Source: a virus. From it: a stretch of 28,303 nucleotides of DNA. Each line of letters begins with the position of its first letter. Within the stretch, counting starts at the first letter, position 1. The position numbers and the translations under genes are program-made. This document shows, in pieces, positions 5,965 through 13,864 of the stretch. Below the pieces are notes generated by a model that saw only the letters and a list, made by a program, of their open reading frames with translations, ran no database searches and was not told where the DNA came from. Where the stretch lies: positions 1-28,303 of IMG/VR virus record IMGVR_UViG_3300043119_000535. One strand, given 5' to 3'.

Positions 5965-7565
5965 GCCAGGAATCCGGTACCGGAATCATCACGCCTGAGA
6001 TGCGCGAGCTGGCAGGCAAGGCGGACTACCGCTTTGACCAGCGCGCCCCGGCTGTGCTGCTGCCCTACCAACAGCGTTGGCTGGCCGACAAGAGCCAGGT
6101 CAAGCTGGTTGAAAAGTCGCGCCGGATTGGCCTGAGCTGGGCCGAGGCCTGTGACTCGGTGCTGTGCGCTGCCGCCGCCAACGGACAAGACGTTTGGTAC
6201 ATCGGCTACGTCAAGGACATGGCCATTGAGTTCATCCTCGACTGCGCACAGTGGGCCGAGCACTTCAACAGTGTGGCCGACGCCATTGAGGTGAGCGAGG
6301 AGCTTTGGAGCGAGGGCGACGAGCGCAAGTCCGTGTTTGTCTTCAGCATCAAGTTTGCCAGCGGCAACCGCATCACCGCGCTGAGCAGCAAGCCACGCAA
6401 CCTGCGCGGCAAGCAGGGCCGCGTGATACTGGACGAAGCCGCCTTTCATGAAGCGCAGGGCGAGATACTTAAGGCGGCAATGGCGCTGCTGATCTGGGGC
6501 GGCGACCTGCGCATCATCAGCACGCATGATGGCGATGACAACCCTTTTAACCAGCTGATCAAAGACGTGCGGGCAGGCCGCTTGCCCTACAGCGTACACC
6601 GCTTTACCTTTAGCGAGGCGCTGGCTGAAGGCCTGTACAAGCGCGTGTGCCTGCGCACCGGCGAGGACTGGAGCCCCGAGGCACAAGCCGCCTGGGAGGC
6701 CAAGATACGCGCCAACTATGGCGACGACGCGGAGGAGGAGCTGGACTGCGTGCCCAAAAGCGGCACAGGTGCCTTCCTCACGCGTGAGCTGGTAGAGCGC
6801 AACATGGTCAAGGGCTTGCCAGTGCTGCGTGACCAGCGGGCACCGGACTTCACCTGGAAAACCGAACATGTGCGCAGCACTGAGGTGAACGACTGGTGTG
6901 AAGAGCACCTTGCCCCACTGCTGACCGCGCTGCCCAAAACCGAGGTGAGCTTTGTAGGCGCTGACTTTGCCCGCACAGGCGACCTGACGGTGCTGCTGCC
7001 GCTGCTGCAACGCCAAAACCTGACGCGCCATGCGCCCTTTGTGGTCGAGCTGCGGGGCATGCCGTTTACCCAACAGCAGCAAATACTCTGGTACATCATC
7101 GACCGCCTGCCGCGCTTTGCAGGCGCTGCGCTTGACTCACGCGGGCTAGGCATGCAAATGGCCGAGGCCACCGCGCAAAAGTATGGCGGGCCGGAGATTA
7201 TTTTGATGATCCAGGCCACCCAGCCTTGGTACCTGGAAAACCTGCCGCCCTACAAAGCCGCGTTTGAAGACAACCTGATTCAACTGCCAATCGATGCCGA
7301 CATCCTGGCTGACCACCGCGTGCCCCGTGTGATCAAAGGCATTCCGCAAATACCTGACCTGCGCACCGTCGACGCACAAAAGAAAAAGCGCCACGGCGAC
7401 AGCTTCATTGCTGGCGCGCTGGCCTGGCATGCCAGTCGCCTGCTGGCTGCGCCTGGCCAGTATGACTACCAGGCCGGGCCGGACGTGGCCACGCGCTGGG
7501 ACGCGCCCGCCAACAACCGCGACGACAGTGATGTATCCGTTTCCGATGGCGGTGGCGCCTGGTAA
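5961..7565 (+). CDS. terL: Terminase large subunit (Mu gp28-like)
   Basis: A 534-residue packaging motor. The ATPase half shows a modified Walker A (EKSRRIGLSW, residues 51-60), a Walker B (VILDEA, with D158/E159) and a coupling-type STHDGDDNPF motif. The nuclease half shows an RNase H-like arrangement of acidic residues: D335 in VGADFARTGDL, D392 in ALDSRGLG and an aspartate in HGDSFIAGALAWH. It cuts phage DNA and drives it into the prohead through the portal encoded next. Length is usual for the Mu gp28 family. Confidence 0.93.
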   Translation: MSQESGTGIITPEMRELAGKADYRFDQRAPAVLLPYQQRWLADKSQVKLVEKSRRIGLSWAEACDSVLCAAAANGQDVWYIGYVKDMAIEFILDCAQWAEHFNSVADAIEVSEELWSEGDERKSVFVFSIKFASGNRITALSSKPRNLRGKQGRVILDEAAFHEAQGEILKAAMALLIWGGDLRIISTHDGDDNPFNQLIKDVRAGRLPYSVHRFTFSEALAEGLYKRVCLRTGEDWSPEAQAAWEAKIRANYGDDAEEELDCVPKSGTGAFLTRELVERNMVKGLPVLRDQRAPDFTWKTEHVRSTEVNDWCEEHLAPLLTALPKTEVSFVGADFARTGDLTVLLPLLQRQNLTRHAPFVVELRGMPFTQQQQILWYIIDRLPRFAGAALDSRGLGMQMAEATAQKYGGPEIILMIQATQPWYLENLPPYKAAFEDNLIQLPIDADILADHRVPRVIKGIPQIPDLRTVDAQKKKRHGDSFIAGALAWHASRLLAAPGQYDYQAGPDVATRWDAPANNRDDSDVSVSDGGGAW

Positions 7566-7583
7566 CGCAAGAAAGAACTAACT

Positions 7584-9158
7584 ATGGCCATCCTTGACCA
7601 ATTCGGCAAACCCATTGAAAGCGCCCAGCTCCAGGAGCCGCAAACGGCCAGCCTGGCCAGCCTGCGCCATGAATATGACAACCACCCCAGCCGGGGTTTA
7701 ACGCCTGCCAGGCTGGCGCGCATCATGCAAGCTGCCGAGCAGGGCGACCTGACGGCGCAGCACGAGCTGTTTGCCGACATGGAGGAAAAAGACGGCCACC
7801 TGTTTAGCGTGATGGATCAGCGCCGCAGCGCTGTCAAGCGGCTGGACTGGGACGTGGTGCCGCCAGAGGGCGCAAGTGCCGCCGAGAAAGCCGACGCCGA
7901 GTGGGCCAAGCAGCAGCTGCTGGGCCTGGAGGACTTTGACGACGTGCTGTTTGACTTGACCGACGCTATTGGCCACGGCTTTGCCGCTTTGGAAATGACC
8001 TGGGGCCGAGTAGACGGTGTGCAGATGCCCATCAAGATTGAGCACAGGCCGCAGGGCTGGTTTAAGCTGGCGACCAACCCCGACATATCACGCAACGAAC
8101 TGCGCCTGCGTGACAACACAGCAGACGGCGCTGAGCTGTGGCCGTTTGGCTGGCTGCTGCACCAGCACCGGGCCCGTAGTGGCTACATCAGCCGCAGCGG
8201 CCTGTACCGCGTGATGGCCTGGCCGTTCTTGTTCAAGAACTACGCAATACGCGACCTCGCTGAGTTTTTGGAGATCTACGGCCTGCCGCTGCGCCTGGGC
8301 ACCTACAACCCAAGCGCCACCAAAGAAGACAAAGCCACGCTGCTGCGGGCGGTGGTCAACATTGGCCACGATGCAGCCGCCATCATTCCGCAGGGCATGA
8401 TGATTGACTTCAAGGACGCGGCCAAGGGTGACAACAAAAGCTTTGACGCGATGATCAACCTGATGGAGCGGATCCAGTCCAAGGTGGCACTGGGCGGCAC
8501 GCTGACCAGTGGCGAGGGCATGAACGGCACGCAAGCCCTGGGCAAGGTGCATCAGGACATTGCCCAGCACCTGCGTGATTCAGACGCCAAGCAGCTGGCC
8601 AACACCATCAGTCGCCAGCTGATCTACCCGCTGCTGGCGATCAACAAGGGTGTGACTGACCCACGCCGCGCACCACGCCTGGTGTTTGACACCCAGGAGC
8701 CAGAGGACTTGAAGCTGATGAGTGAGGCGCTGCCCGAGCTGGCCGACATGGGTATGCAGATACCCGTGAGCTGGGCGCACGGCAAGCTAAAGATACCGCT
8801 GGCCACCAAGGGCGAAGCCGTGCTGAACCGCAAGCAGGGCGATGCGCCGCAGCCAGGCGACAAGGCAAGCAAGCCTGGCAAAGCTGGCAGTGCCGCGCTC
8901 AAAGCCAAGCTGCCGACCGACGAGCCAGACGAGCTGGACGATTTAAGCGAAGCCATGCTGGACGACTGGCAAGAAGTGCTGGGCGAGACCATGCAGCCGA
9001 TCAACCTGGCCCTGGCCACCGCCAGCAGCCTGGAGGAATTCAGGGACATGCTGGACGGCGCGCTGGCCCAGGCCGACCCGGCCAAGTTGGCCGAGTTGCT
9101 GGCCAGGGGTCAGTTTGCCGCCCGCGTTTGGGGCCAGGCCAACCAGGTCAAAAAATGA
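7584..9158 (+). CDS. Portal protein, DUF935 family (Mu gp29-like)
   Basis: A 524-residue protein carrying the DUF935 hallmarks: GLTPARLARIMQAAEQGDL and a DMEEKDGHLFSVMDQRR block (about residues 38-80), DLTDAIGHGFAALEM, the VMAWPFLFKNYAIRDLAEFLEIYG stretch before LPLRLGTYN, and a Gln/Ala-rich helical C-terminus. Portals form the dodecameric ring at one capsid vertex for DNA entry and tail attachment. It follows terL by 18 nt. After it the tight gene packing breaks, with 142 nt of non-coding DNA before MuF. Confidence 0.93.
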   Translation: MAILDQFGKPIESAQLQEPQTASLASLRHEYDNHPSRGLTPARLARIMQAAEQGDLTAQHELFADMEEKDGHLFSVMDQRRSAVKRLDWDVVPPEGASAAEKADAEWAKQQLLGLEDFDDVLFDLTDAIGHGFAALEMTWGRVDGVQMPIKIEHRPQGWFKLATNPDISRNELRLRDNTADGAELWPFGWLLHQHRARSGYISRSGLYRVMAWPFLFKNYAIRDLAEFLEIYGLPLRLGTYNPSATKEDKATLLRAVVNIGHDAAAIIPQGMMIDFKDAAKGDNKSFDAMINLMERIQSKVALGGTLTSGEGMNGTQALGKVHQDIAQHLRDSDAKQLANTISRQLIYPLLAINKGVTDPRRAPRLVFDTQEPEDLKLMSEALPELADMGMQIPVSWAHGKLKIPLATKGEAVLNRKQGDAPQPGDKASKPGKAGSAALKAKLPTDEPDELDDLSEAMLDDWQEVLGETMQPINLALATASSLEEFRDMLDGALAQADPAKLAELLARGQFAARVWGQANQVKK

Positions 9159-9300
9159 CCCCGTTTTTAAGCCCCTGTGGGGCCGAGTGGCTATGGTGGG
9201 CAGGAAAAATCAAAACGGAGGCTGCTTAAAGGGTATTTAAAGGGTCAAAACGCCGTTTTGGGCGTAAGACACAACCGTACTTTGCAGAAAACCGCAGCCG
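9159..9300. promoter_or_regulatory. Intergenic region with stacked repeats, function unknown
   Basis: This is 142 nt without a gene inside an otherwise compact operon. It holds a short stem GCCCC-TGT-GGGGC (9171-9183), two direct repeats TTAAAGGGT at 9226-9234 and 9237-9245 spaced by 11 bp (about one helical turn), and directly after them a perfect inverted repeat CAAAACG-C-CGTTTTG (9246-9260). A related CAAAACGG occurs at 9211. There is no T-run for a terminator. The layout resembles an operator or protein-binding site; that is inference. Confidence 0.45.
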
Positions 9301-10089
9301 ATGGCCCAAAAGATTGATTTAAAGCCGGTTTTAAAAGCCGTCAACCCGGAGGAGGCGATTGCCTACTTTCGGCAGAAAAACCTGCGCATTGGCTTTGACT
9401 ACCGCGATGTCTGGCAGCAAGAACACCAGGCAGGCTTTACCGTGGCCAAGGCCATGCAGCTTGACCTGCTGACCGAGATCCGGGGTTTTGTGGACGATGC
9501 CCTGGCCAATGGCGGCACGCTGGCTGAGTTTCAAAAGCAGCTCACGCCGCTGCTGCAAAAGCGCGGCTGGTGGGGCAAGCAGGAAGTGCTTGACCCGGTA
9601 ACGGGCGACACCGTGCTGGCGCAACTGGGCAGCCCCAGGCGTCTGGAGGTGGTGTTTGACACCAACTTGGCCACGGCCTACAGCGAGGGCCAGTGGGAGC
9701 GCATACAGCGCAACAAAGAACTCTTCCCCTTCCTGGAATACGTGCGTAGCGCCAGCGTGAACCCGCGCCACACCCACCTGGCCTATGCCGGGCTGGTACT
9801 GCGGGCCGATGATGCTTTTTGGCAAAGCCACCTGCCCATTAAAGAGTGGGGCTGCAAGTGCAGCGTGGTGCAGCACAACCAGCGCATGCTCGACCGTGAA
9901 GGTTTGACGATCGGCAAAGCACCGCCCGAAGTGATGCGTGAAATGGTCAATAAGCGCACCGGTGAAGTGATGCAAGTGCCGACCGGCGTTGACCCGGCCT
10001 TTAACTACCCACCAGGTGGGCGGCGTGAGCATCTTGAAAAGATGCTGGCTGACAAGCAAGCAAACTTTAAAAAGCCTGCACCAAAATAG
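9301..10089 (+). CDS. F: MuF-like minor head protein (Mu gp30)
   Basis: A 262-residue minor head protein. The N-terminal part (PEEAIAYFRQKNLRIGFDYRDVWQQEHQAGFTVAKAM) is typical of the gp30 family. The MuF domain follows (about residues 118-195): FDTNLATAYSEGQWERIQ, ASVNPRHTHLAYAGLVL, ADDAFW and PIKEWGCKCSVVQH with its paired cysteines. Proteins of this kind sit at the portal vertex and help head assembly or DNA ejection. The start at 9301 gives the normal family N-terminus, but there is little Shine-Dalgarno. Mu gene G (gp31), which usually follows, is absent here and found at 13861. Confidence 0.9.
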   Translation: MAQKIDLKPVLKAVNPEEAIAYFRQKNLRIGFDYRDVWQQEHQAGFTVAKAMQLDLLTEIRGFVDDALANGGTLAEFQKQLTPLLQKRGWWGKQEVLDPVTGDTVLAQLGSPRRLEVVFDTNLATAYSEGQWERIQRNKELFPFLEYVRSASVNPRHTHLAYAGLVLRADDAFWQSHLPIKEWGCKCSVVQHNQRMLDREGLTIGKAPPEVMREMVNKRTGEVMQVPTGVDPAFNYPPGGRREHLEKMLADKQANFKKPAPK

Positions 10090-10108
10090 CCTGTGCCAGA
10101 ATAAGCAT

Positions 10109-10129
10109 TGGGCAGTGCAACGCTGCCCA
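10109..10129 (+). terminator. Possible terminator after MuF
   Basis: The stem TGGGCAG (10109-10115) / CTGCCCA (10123-10129) has a 7-nt loop and is followed by TCGCTTTGCTT, a weak U-rich tail. It lies between the MuF stop and the candidate late promoter at 10143-10207, so it could end the packaging transcript before the head operon starts. The T-run is poor, so termination would be partial at best. Confidence 0.4.
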
Positions 10130-10142
10130 TCGCTTTGCTTGA

Positions 10143-10207
10143 TTCAACTCCTACGAACTAAAGCTTTTTACTAGCCGCCCCGCTGCCGTCACGCGAGGAT
10201 AGCGGCC
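10143..10207 (+). promoter_or_regulatory. Candidate late promoter and leader before the protease/scaffold gene
   Basis: Second copy of the element described at 436-499. TTTACTAGCC (10167-10176) is exact, with AACT, ACGA/GCGA and TAAA matches upstream in register and CACGCGAGGAT downstream (GAGGA acts as Shine-Dalgarno, 9 nt before ATG 10208). Its position in front of the I gene corresponds to Mu promoter PI, as the first copy corresponds to Plys. Shared activation by a C-type protein encoded to the left of the window is inferred. Confidence 0.6.
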
Positions 10208-11395
10208 ATGAGTAAAGCCCACCTGAAAACCCAAACATTGCCTGGCAATGTGGCGGTGTTGACGTTTCAGATTGGCAGCGAGGCTGGCCCAAGGGCGCAG
10301 CTATTGCCCGCTGGCGAATTTAAAGCAACGGACGGCAGGCCGATGCCGTGGGGTGCATGGCGTCTGACTGATGAGAACGCGCCCGCTGTTGTGGCGCTGG
10401 CCAACAGTCGCGCCAATGAATTTGTCATCGACTACGAACACCAGACACAGCTCGCTGAAAAAAACGGTCTGCCTGCGCCCGCTGCTGGCTGGTTCAGCAA
10501 AGTTGAATACCTGCCCGGCAAAGGTTTGTTTGCCACGGATGTGCGCTGGACTGCGCGTGCCAAGGCGTACATAGGCGGCGACGAATACAAATACATCAGC
10601 GCCGTTTTTCTATTCGACAAAAACACCGGCGTGGTGCAAAAGCTGCTCTGCGCAGCACTCACCAATGACCCAGGACTTGACGGCATGGATGCCGTCCAGC
10701 TCGCGGCTTTGACCGCACGATTTTCAACCACCAACCCGGAGCCCACTGATATGAATCCATTACTTGCAAAGCTGCTTGCAGCTTTGAACCTGCCTGCTAC
10801 TGATGCGACCACCGAGGCGCAAGCCCTGGGCGCTGTTGCCACATTGAAGGCCGCTGTGCCTGCCGTGCCTGCTGCTGTGACCAAGGTGCTCGGCCTGGCT
10901 GACAAAGCCACCGAAGCCGAAGTGACCACGGCAGTGACCGCACTGAAGGCGAGTGCCGACAAGGCCGCTGAGCTGACCACCGAGGTTGCCACGCTCAAAG
11001 CGGCAAACCCAGGCGGCAACCCTGACCCCACCAAGTTTGTGGCGCTGGACAAGTTCACCGCGTTGAACAACGAAGTGGCAGCACTGAAGGCCGCTGGCGT
11101 TGACCGCACGGTTGACGAGCTGATTTCCGAAGCCCGCCTGGCTGGCAAATGCTCGCCAGTGGTTGAGGAAGTCTGGCGCGGCATTGGCAAGGTCGATGTT
11201 GCCCAGCTCAAGGCGCTGATTGAAAAGACGCCTGCCAACCCCGCCCTGGCTGGCTTGAGCCAGACGAACGGCAAGCAGATTGAAAAGCGTGACCCCAAGG
11301 CCGCTGCCACTGCTGACGAGCTGGCCATGTGCAAAAACATGGGCTTGACGCTTGAGCAGTTCCGCGCTGGCGCTGACGCTGAAGCGGCAGTCTGA
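10208..11395 (+). CDS. I: Prohead protease with scaffold (Mu gp32, I/Z)
   Basis: A 395-residue Mu I-type protein. Residues 1 to about 165 form the protease domain: AQLLPAGEF, NEFVIDYEHQTQ, AAGWFSKVEY, KYISAVFLF and a conserved LCAALTNDPGLDGM segment. Residues from about 182 are an Ala-rich, probably coiled-coil scaffold (repeated TLKAA/TALKA/AALKA stretches) ending in a typical DELAMCKNMGLTLEQFRAG tail. The scaffold shapes the prohead and the protease removes it during maturation. A strong internal start at 10751 probably yields the scaffold alone, as Mu gene Z. Confidence 0.9.
   Translation: MSKAHLKTQTLPGNVAVLTFQIGSEAGPRAQLLPAGEFKATDGRPMPWGAWRLTDENAPAVVALANSRANEFVIDYEHQTQLAEKNGLPAPAAGWFSKVEYLPGKGLFATDVRWTARAKAYIGGDEYKYISAVFLFDKNTGVVQKLLCAALTNDPGLDGMDAVQLAALTARFSTTNPEPTDMNPLLAKLLAALNLPATDATTEAQALGAVATLKAAVPAVPAAVTKVLGLADKATEAEVTTAVTALKASADKAAELTTEVATLKAANPGGNPDPTKFVALDKFTALNNEVAALKAAGVDRTVDELISEARLAGKCSPVVEEVWRGIGKVDVAQLKALIEKTPANPALAGLSQTNGKQIEKRDPKAAATADELAMCKNMGLTLEQFRAGADAEAAV
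10751..11395 (+). CDS. Z: Scaffold protein Z from an internal in-frame start
   Basis: ATG 10751 (MNPLLAKLLAALNLP) lies in frame inside the protease gene at codon 182, where the protease domain ends. A clear GGAG (10738-10741) sits 9 nt upstream, better than most ribosome sites in the window. In Mu, gene Z is likewise the 3' part of gene I, made from its own start. The product would be a 214-residue scaffold without the protease. The site is seen in the sequence; its use is inferred. Confidence 0.6.
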   Translation: MNPLLAKLLAALNLPATDATTEAQALGAVATLKAAVPAVPAAVTKVLGLADKATEAEVTTAVTALKASADKAAELTTEVATLKAANPGGNPDPTKFVALDKFTALNNEVAALKAAGVDRTVDELISEARLAGKCSPVVEEVWRGIGKVDVAQLKALIEKTPANPALAGLSQTNGKQIEKRDPKAAATADELAMCKNMGLTLEQFRAGADAEAAV

Positions 11396-11433
11396 GCCCA
11401 AACCACCACAACCCCTAACTACCAGGAACCAAC

Positions 11434-11850
11434 ATGGCATTCGCAACACAAGACCGCGACACGCAGCGCCGCGACGGCAATCAGGCCGTTTACCCCGTGG
11501 CTGCTGCCGCCCGGATTTTTGCAGGCTCCATTGTCTGCATTTCTACCGCCACCAACTTCGCCACCCGAGGCGCAGTCGCCACCACCCTGAAGGCCGTAGG
11601 CGTGGCTGACGCCCAGGCTGACAACACCGCGGGTGCCAACGGCGCTTTGACCGTGCCTGTGCGCCGCGATGGCTGGTTTCCGTTTGCCAACTCGGCAGCC
11701 GGTGACCTGATCGTGCTGGGCGATGTGGGCAGCGATTGCTTCATCGTTGACGACCAGACCGTTGCCAAAACCAGCGGCGGCGCAACGCGCAGCGTGGCTG
11801 GCAAGGTACGCGACGTGACGGCCACCGCCGTCTGGATTGAATTCGTCTGA
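11434..11850 (+). CDS. Small head protein, putative capsid decoration/cement protein
   Basis: A 138-residue beta-rich protein between the scaffold and the major capsid gene, the position of Mu gp33. MAFATQDRDTQRRDGNQAVYPVAAAARIFAGSIVCIS, GVADAQADNTAGANGALTVPVRRDGWFPFANSA and AVWIEFV at the end are reminiscent of DUF2190-type capsid cement proteins, which form small beta-barrels on the head surface. Good AGGAA Shine-Dalgarno. The decoration role is likely from position and fold character, not from a diagnostic motif. Confidence 0.72.
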   Translation: MAFATQDRDTQRRDGNQAVYPVAAAARIFAGSIVCISTATNFATRGAVATTLKAVGVADAQADNTAGANGALTVPVRRDGWFPFANSAAGDLIVLGDVGSDCFIVDDQTVAKTSGGATRSVAGKVRDVTATAVWIEFV

Positions 11851-11887
11851 CCTACCAACCCCAACCCCTTTACTCCTGGAGCAATTG

Positions 11888-12937
11888 ATGAAAACAAGTA
11901 TTTTTGGCCGCTTGATCGCGGTAGCAGCGCTGGCCCTGGTAGGCGCAAGCCTGGTGATGGCCGGGCACAACCCCGCGCTGGTGCCAATCGCACTGGCAAT
12001 GCCTGCACAAGGCGATTCAGTCTGGATGGCCATTGCCTTTGGTGGCCTGACATTGAACGCGGCCAACATGGCCATGCTGACGCAGGGCTTTAAAGCGGCC
12101 TTTAAAGGCGGCTTTGATGTCACCAAGCCGATGTGGAACCAGATCGCCATGCGCGTACCGTCCAGCACCGGCGAGGAGAAGTATGCCTGGCTGGGTGCGA
12201 CCACCAAGTTCCGCGAGTGGGTAGGCGACCGCATTTACCAAAACCTGAAGACGCATGGCTACGCCATCGCCAACAAGGATTTTGAGAACACGGTAGCCGT
12301 GCCGCGCAATGCGATCGACGACGACCAGTACGGCGTGTACACCCCGCTGATGACGCAACTGGGCCAAGACGCTGCATTGCACCCTGATGAGCTGGTGTTT
12401 GCCTTGCTGGCAGCTGGCTTTAGCACCACCTGCTATGACGGCCAGTTCTTTTTTGACACCGACCACCCGGTTGGCCCACAAGGCCAGGAGGCGAGCGTCA
12501 GCAACTTCCAGGCGGGCGGCGGCAGCGCCTGGTATTTGCTGGACACCAGCAAGGTGCTCAAGCCGATCATTTTGCAGATGCGCAAGGACTACCAGTTTGT
12601 CAGCAAAACCAACGTGACCGATGACAACGTGTTCAACAGCAAGGAATACGTGTACGGCGTGGATGGCCGCTTGAACGTGGGCTACGGCCTGTGGCAGCAA
12701 GCCTTTGCCAGCAAGGCCGCGCTGGACGTGACCAACTACGCTGCTGCGCGCACCGCCATGATGAGCTTCAAGTCTGATGCTGGCAAGCCGCTGGCCATCA
12801 CGCCCAAGCTGCTCCTGGTGTCGCCCAACAACGAAAAGGCTGCGCTGGATGTCGTCCAGGCTGAACGCCTGGCCAACGGTGCCACCAACACCTACCGCAA
12901 CACCGCCGAGGTGGTGGTTTGCCCTTGGCTGAGCTAA
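11888..12937 (+). CDS. T: Major head subunit, Mu gpT-like, with N-terminal hydrophobic extension
   Basis: Major capsid protein. From about residue 56 it follows Mu gpT closely: MLTQGFKAAFKGGFD, WLGATTKFREWVGDR, THGYAIANKDFENTVAVPRNAIDDDQYGVY, LHPDELVFALLAAGF, CYDGQFFFDTDHPV and VKSDAGKPLAIT-type C-terminal strands. ATG 12026 would give 303 residues, about Mu gpT's length (305), but has little Shine-Dalgarno. ATG 11888 has a strong one (CTGGAG, 7 nt away) and gives 349 residues, whose first part is signal-peptide-like (MKTSIFGRLIAVAALALVG, then VMAG), followed by a second hydrophobic run. Whether this leader is made and cleaved is open. Confidence 0.88.
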   Translation: MKTSIFGRLIAVAALALVGASLVMAGHNPALVPIALAMPAQGDSVWMAIAFGGLTLNAANMAMLTQGFKAAFKGGFDVTKPMWNQIAMRVPSSTGEEKYAWLGATTKFREWVGDRIYQNLKTHGYAIANKDFENTVAVPRNAIDDDQYGVYTPLMTQLGQDAALHPDELVFALLAAGFSTTCYDGQFFFDTDHPVGPQGQEASVSNFQAGGGSAWYLLDTSKVLKPIILQMRKDYQFVSKTNVTDDNVFNSKEYVYGVDGRLNVGYGLWQQAFASKAALDVTNYAAARTAMMSFKSDAGKPLAITPKLLLVSPNNEKAALDVVQAERLANGATNTYRNTAEVVVCPWLS

Positions 12938-12975
12938 GCAGCCACTAACCGTAAATACCCAGGAGTAAACAAGCA

Positions 12976-13206
12976 ATGGCAACAGCAGCATCAAAAACGA
13001 AAGCCGCAGGCGGTGCGGACAAGGGCCTGAAGGTCACTTCACGCCCAGCCACCTTCCGCCGTGCGGGCTTTAACTTCAGTAGCGAGGCGCGGGTGATTCC
13101 GCTGAGCGAGCTGACTGAAGAGCAGGTGGAAATGATCACCAATGAAACCAGCTTGGTTAGCCAGGTGGTGGACATCCCGCCTGAGCCAAAGGTAGATAAG
13201 AAATAA
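12976..13206 (+). CDS. Mu gp35-like / HI1506-related small protein
   Basis: A 76-residue protein: a basic Ala/Lys-rich start, then VTSRPATFRRAGFNFSSEARVIPLSELTEEQVEMITNETSLV, which matches the short FluMu/HI1506-type domain found directly after the major capsid gene in Mu-like phages. The function is unknown; a head or head-completion role is inferred from position. Shine-Dalgarno CAGGAG lies 9-10 nt upstream. It is the last gene before a strong terminator. Confidence 0.75.
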   Translation: MATAASKTKAAGGADKGLKVTSRPATFRRAGFNFSSEARVIPLSELTEEQVEMITNETSLVSQVVDIPPEPKVDKK

Positions 13207-13227
13207 CTCACTACGAAGTAGCGAAGC

Positions 13228-13264
13228 AAAAAGGGCGGCGGCCAGCCTGCCGCCCTTTTTTTTT
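13228..13264 (+). terminator. Rho-independent terminator after the head operon
   Basis: The stem GGGCGGC (13233-13239) / GCCGCCC (13249-13255), extended by flanking A/T pairs and a G-U pair, has a small loop and nine T residues (13256-13264). It is the strongest terminator in the window and separates capsid genes from the neck genes. Confidence 0.9.
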
Positions 13265-13274
13265 GCGAGGTTTC

Positions 13275-13328
13275 AGGAAATCGGCGTGCGCATCAGTTGC
13301 CTTGATTGGCACACGGCGCTGATTTCCT
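13275..13328. repeat. Imperfect inverted repeat downstream of the terminator
   Basis: AGGAAATC (13275-13282) pairs with GATTTCCT (13321-13328). The match continues inward imperfectly (GGCG-TGCGC against GTGTGCC-GGCGC read on the other strand), giving a long hairpin with a loop of about 20 nt. It lies just before the GTG-started neck gene at 13358, which has no obvious Shine-Dalgarno. It could be a binding site, a leader structure or a remnant of an insertion. Confidence 0.5.
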
Positions 13329-13357
13329 AAACCCTTTCAACCACCCGACACACCCAA

Positions 13358-13864
13358 GTGACCTACGCCACCGCCACCGAACTGCTGACCCGCTTTGACG
13401 CGGCTGAGATCGCCCAGCGGGTTGACCGTGGCGTGCCGCGCCTGGTCACAGCCGAGCTGCTGACCGCTATGGCTGCCGCTGGTGACTTGAGCGCCTACAC
13501 CGCACCCGAGATCGCCAGGGCCACCGTTGCCCTGGGCGTGTTGCAGCGCGCCTTGACGGACGCAGACGACACCATCAATGGCTACATCAGCGCCCGCTAC
13601 ACGCTGCCGCTTAGCCCCGTGCCTGCGGTGCTGGCAAGGGTGGCTTGTGAGCTGGCCCGGTTCTACTTATATGACGACCAGGTCACTGACCTGATCAAAG
13701 ACCGCCAGGCTGCCAACATGAAGTGGCTGGCCGAAGTGAGCAAGGGCACGGTTAGCCTGGGCGCAGATGCCGTGAGCGGCGTGCAACCCACCAGCAGCGC
13801 CGGTGCCGAGCTGGTGAGCGGCGAGACGGTGTGGAAGCGCGAGCGCAGCCAGGAGTTCATGTGA
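13358..13864 (+). CDS. DUF1320 family head-tail connector protein (Mu gp36-like)
   Basis: A 168-residue, mostly helical protein with the DUF1320 pattern: YATATELLTRFDAAEIAQ at the start, DADDTINGYISARYTLPLSPVPAVLARVACELARFYLYDD in the middle, and RQAANMKWLAEVSKGTVSLG. Members act at the neck between portal and tail. It starts with GTG, and no upstream ATG is in frame before non-coding DNA. The stop overlaps the next start (GTGA, 13861-13864). Confidence 0.85.
   Translation: MTYATATELLTRFDAAEIAQRVDRGVPRLVTAELLTAMAAAGDLSAYTAPEIARATVALGVLQRALTDADDTINGYISARYTLPLSPVPAVLARVACELARFYLYDDQVTDLIKDRQAANMKWLAEVSKGTVSLGADAVSGVQPTSSAGAELVSGETVWKRERSQEFM

Noticed and set aside
5604-7082. A 492-codon open frame on the minus strand opposite the large terminase
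   Set aside because: It lies antisense to terS/terL, which have clear motifs. The opening arises from the codon bias of the + strand, it has no ribosome site, and the product has no domain I recognise.
8017-8214. Short + strand frame inside the portal gene
   Set aside because: It is a shadow frame within a conserved gene, Cys/Thr/Pro-rich by codon bias, without start signals.
11352-11609. Arg/His-rich small frame spanning the gap between scaffold and small head protein
   Set aside because: It overlaps two well-supported genes in another frame, has no ribosome site, and its Arg-rich composition is typical of frame-shadow translation.
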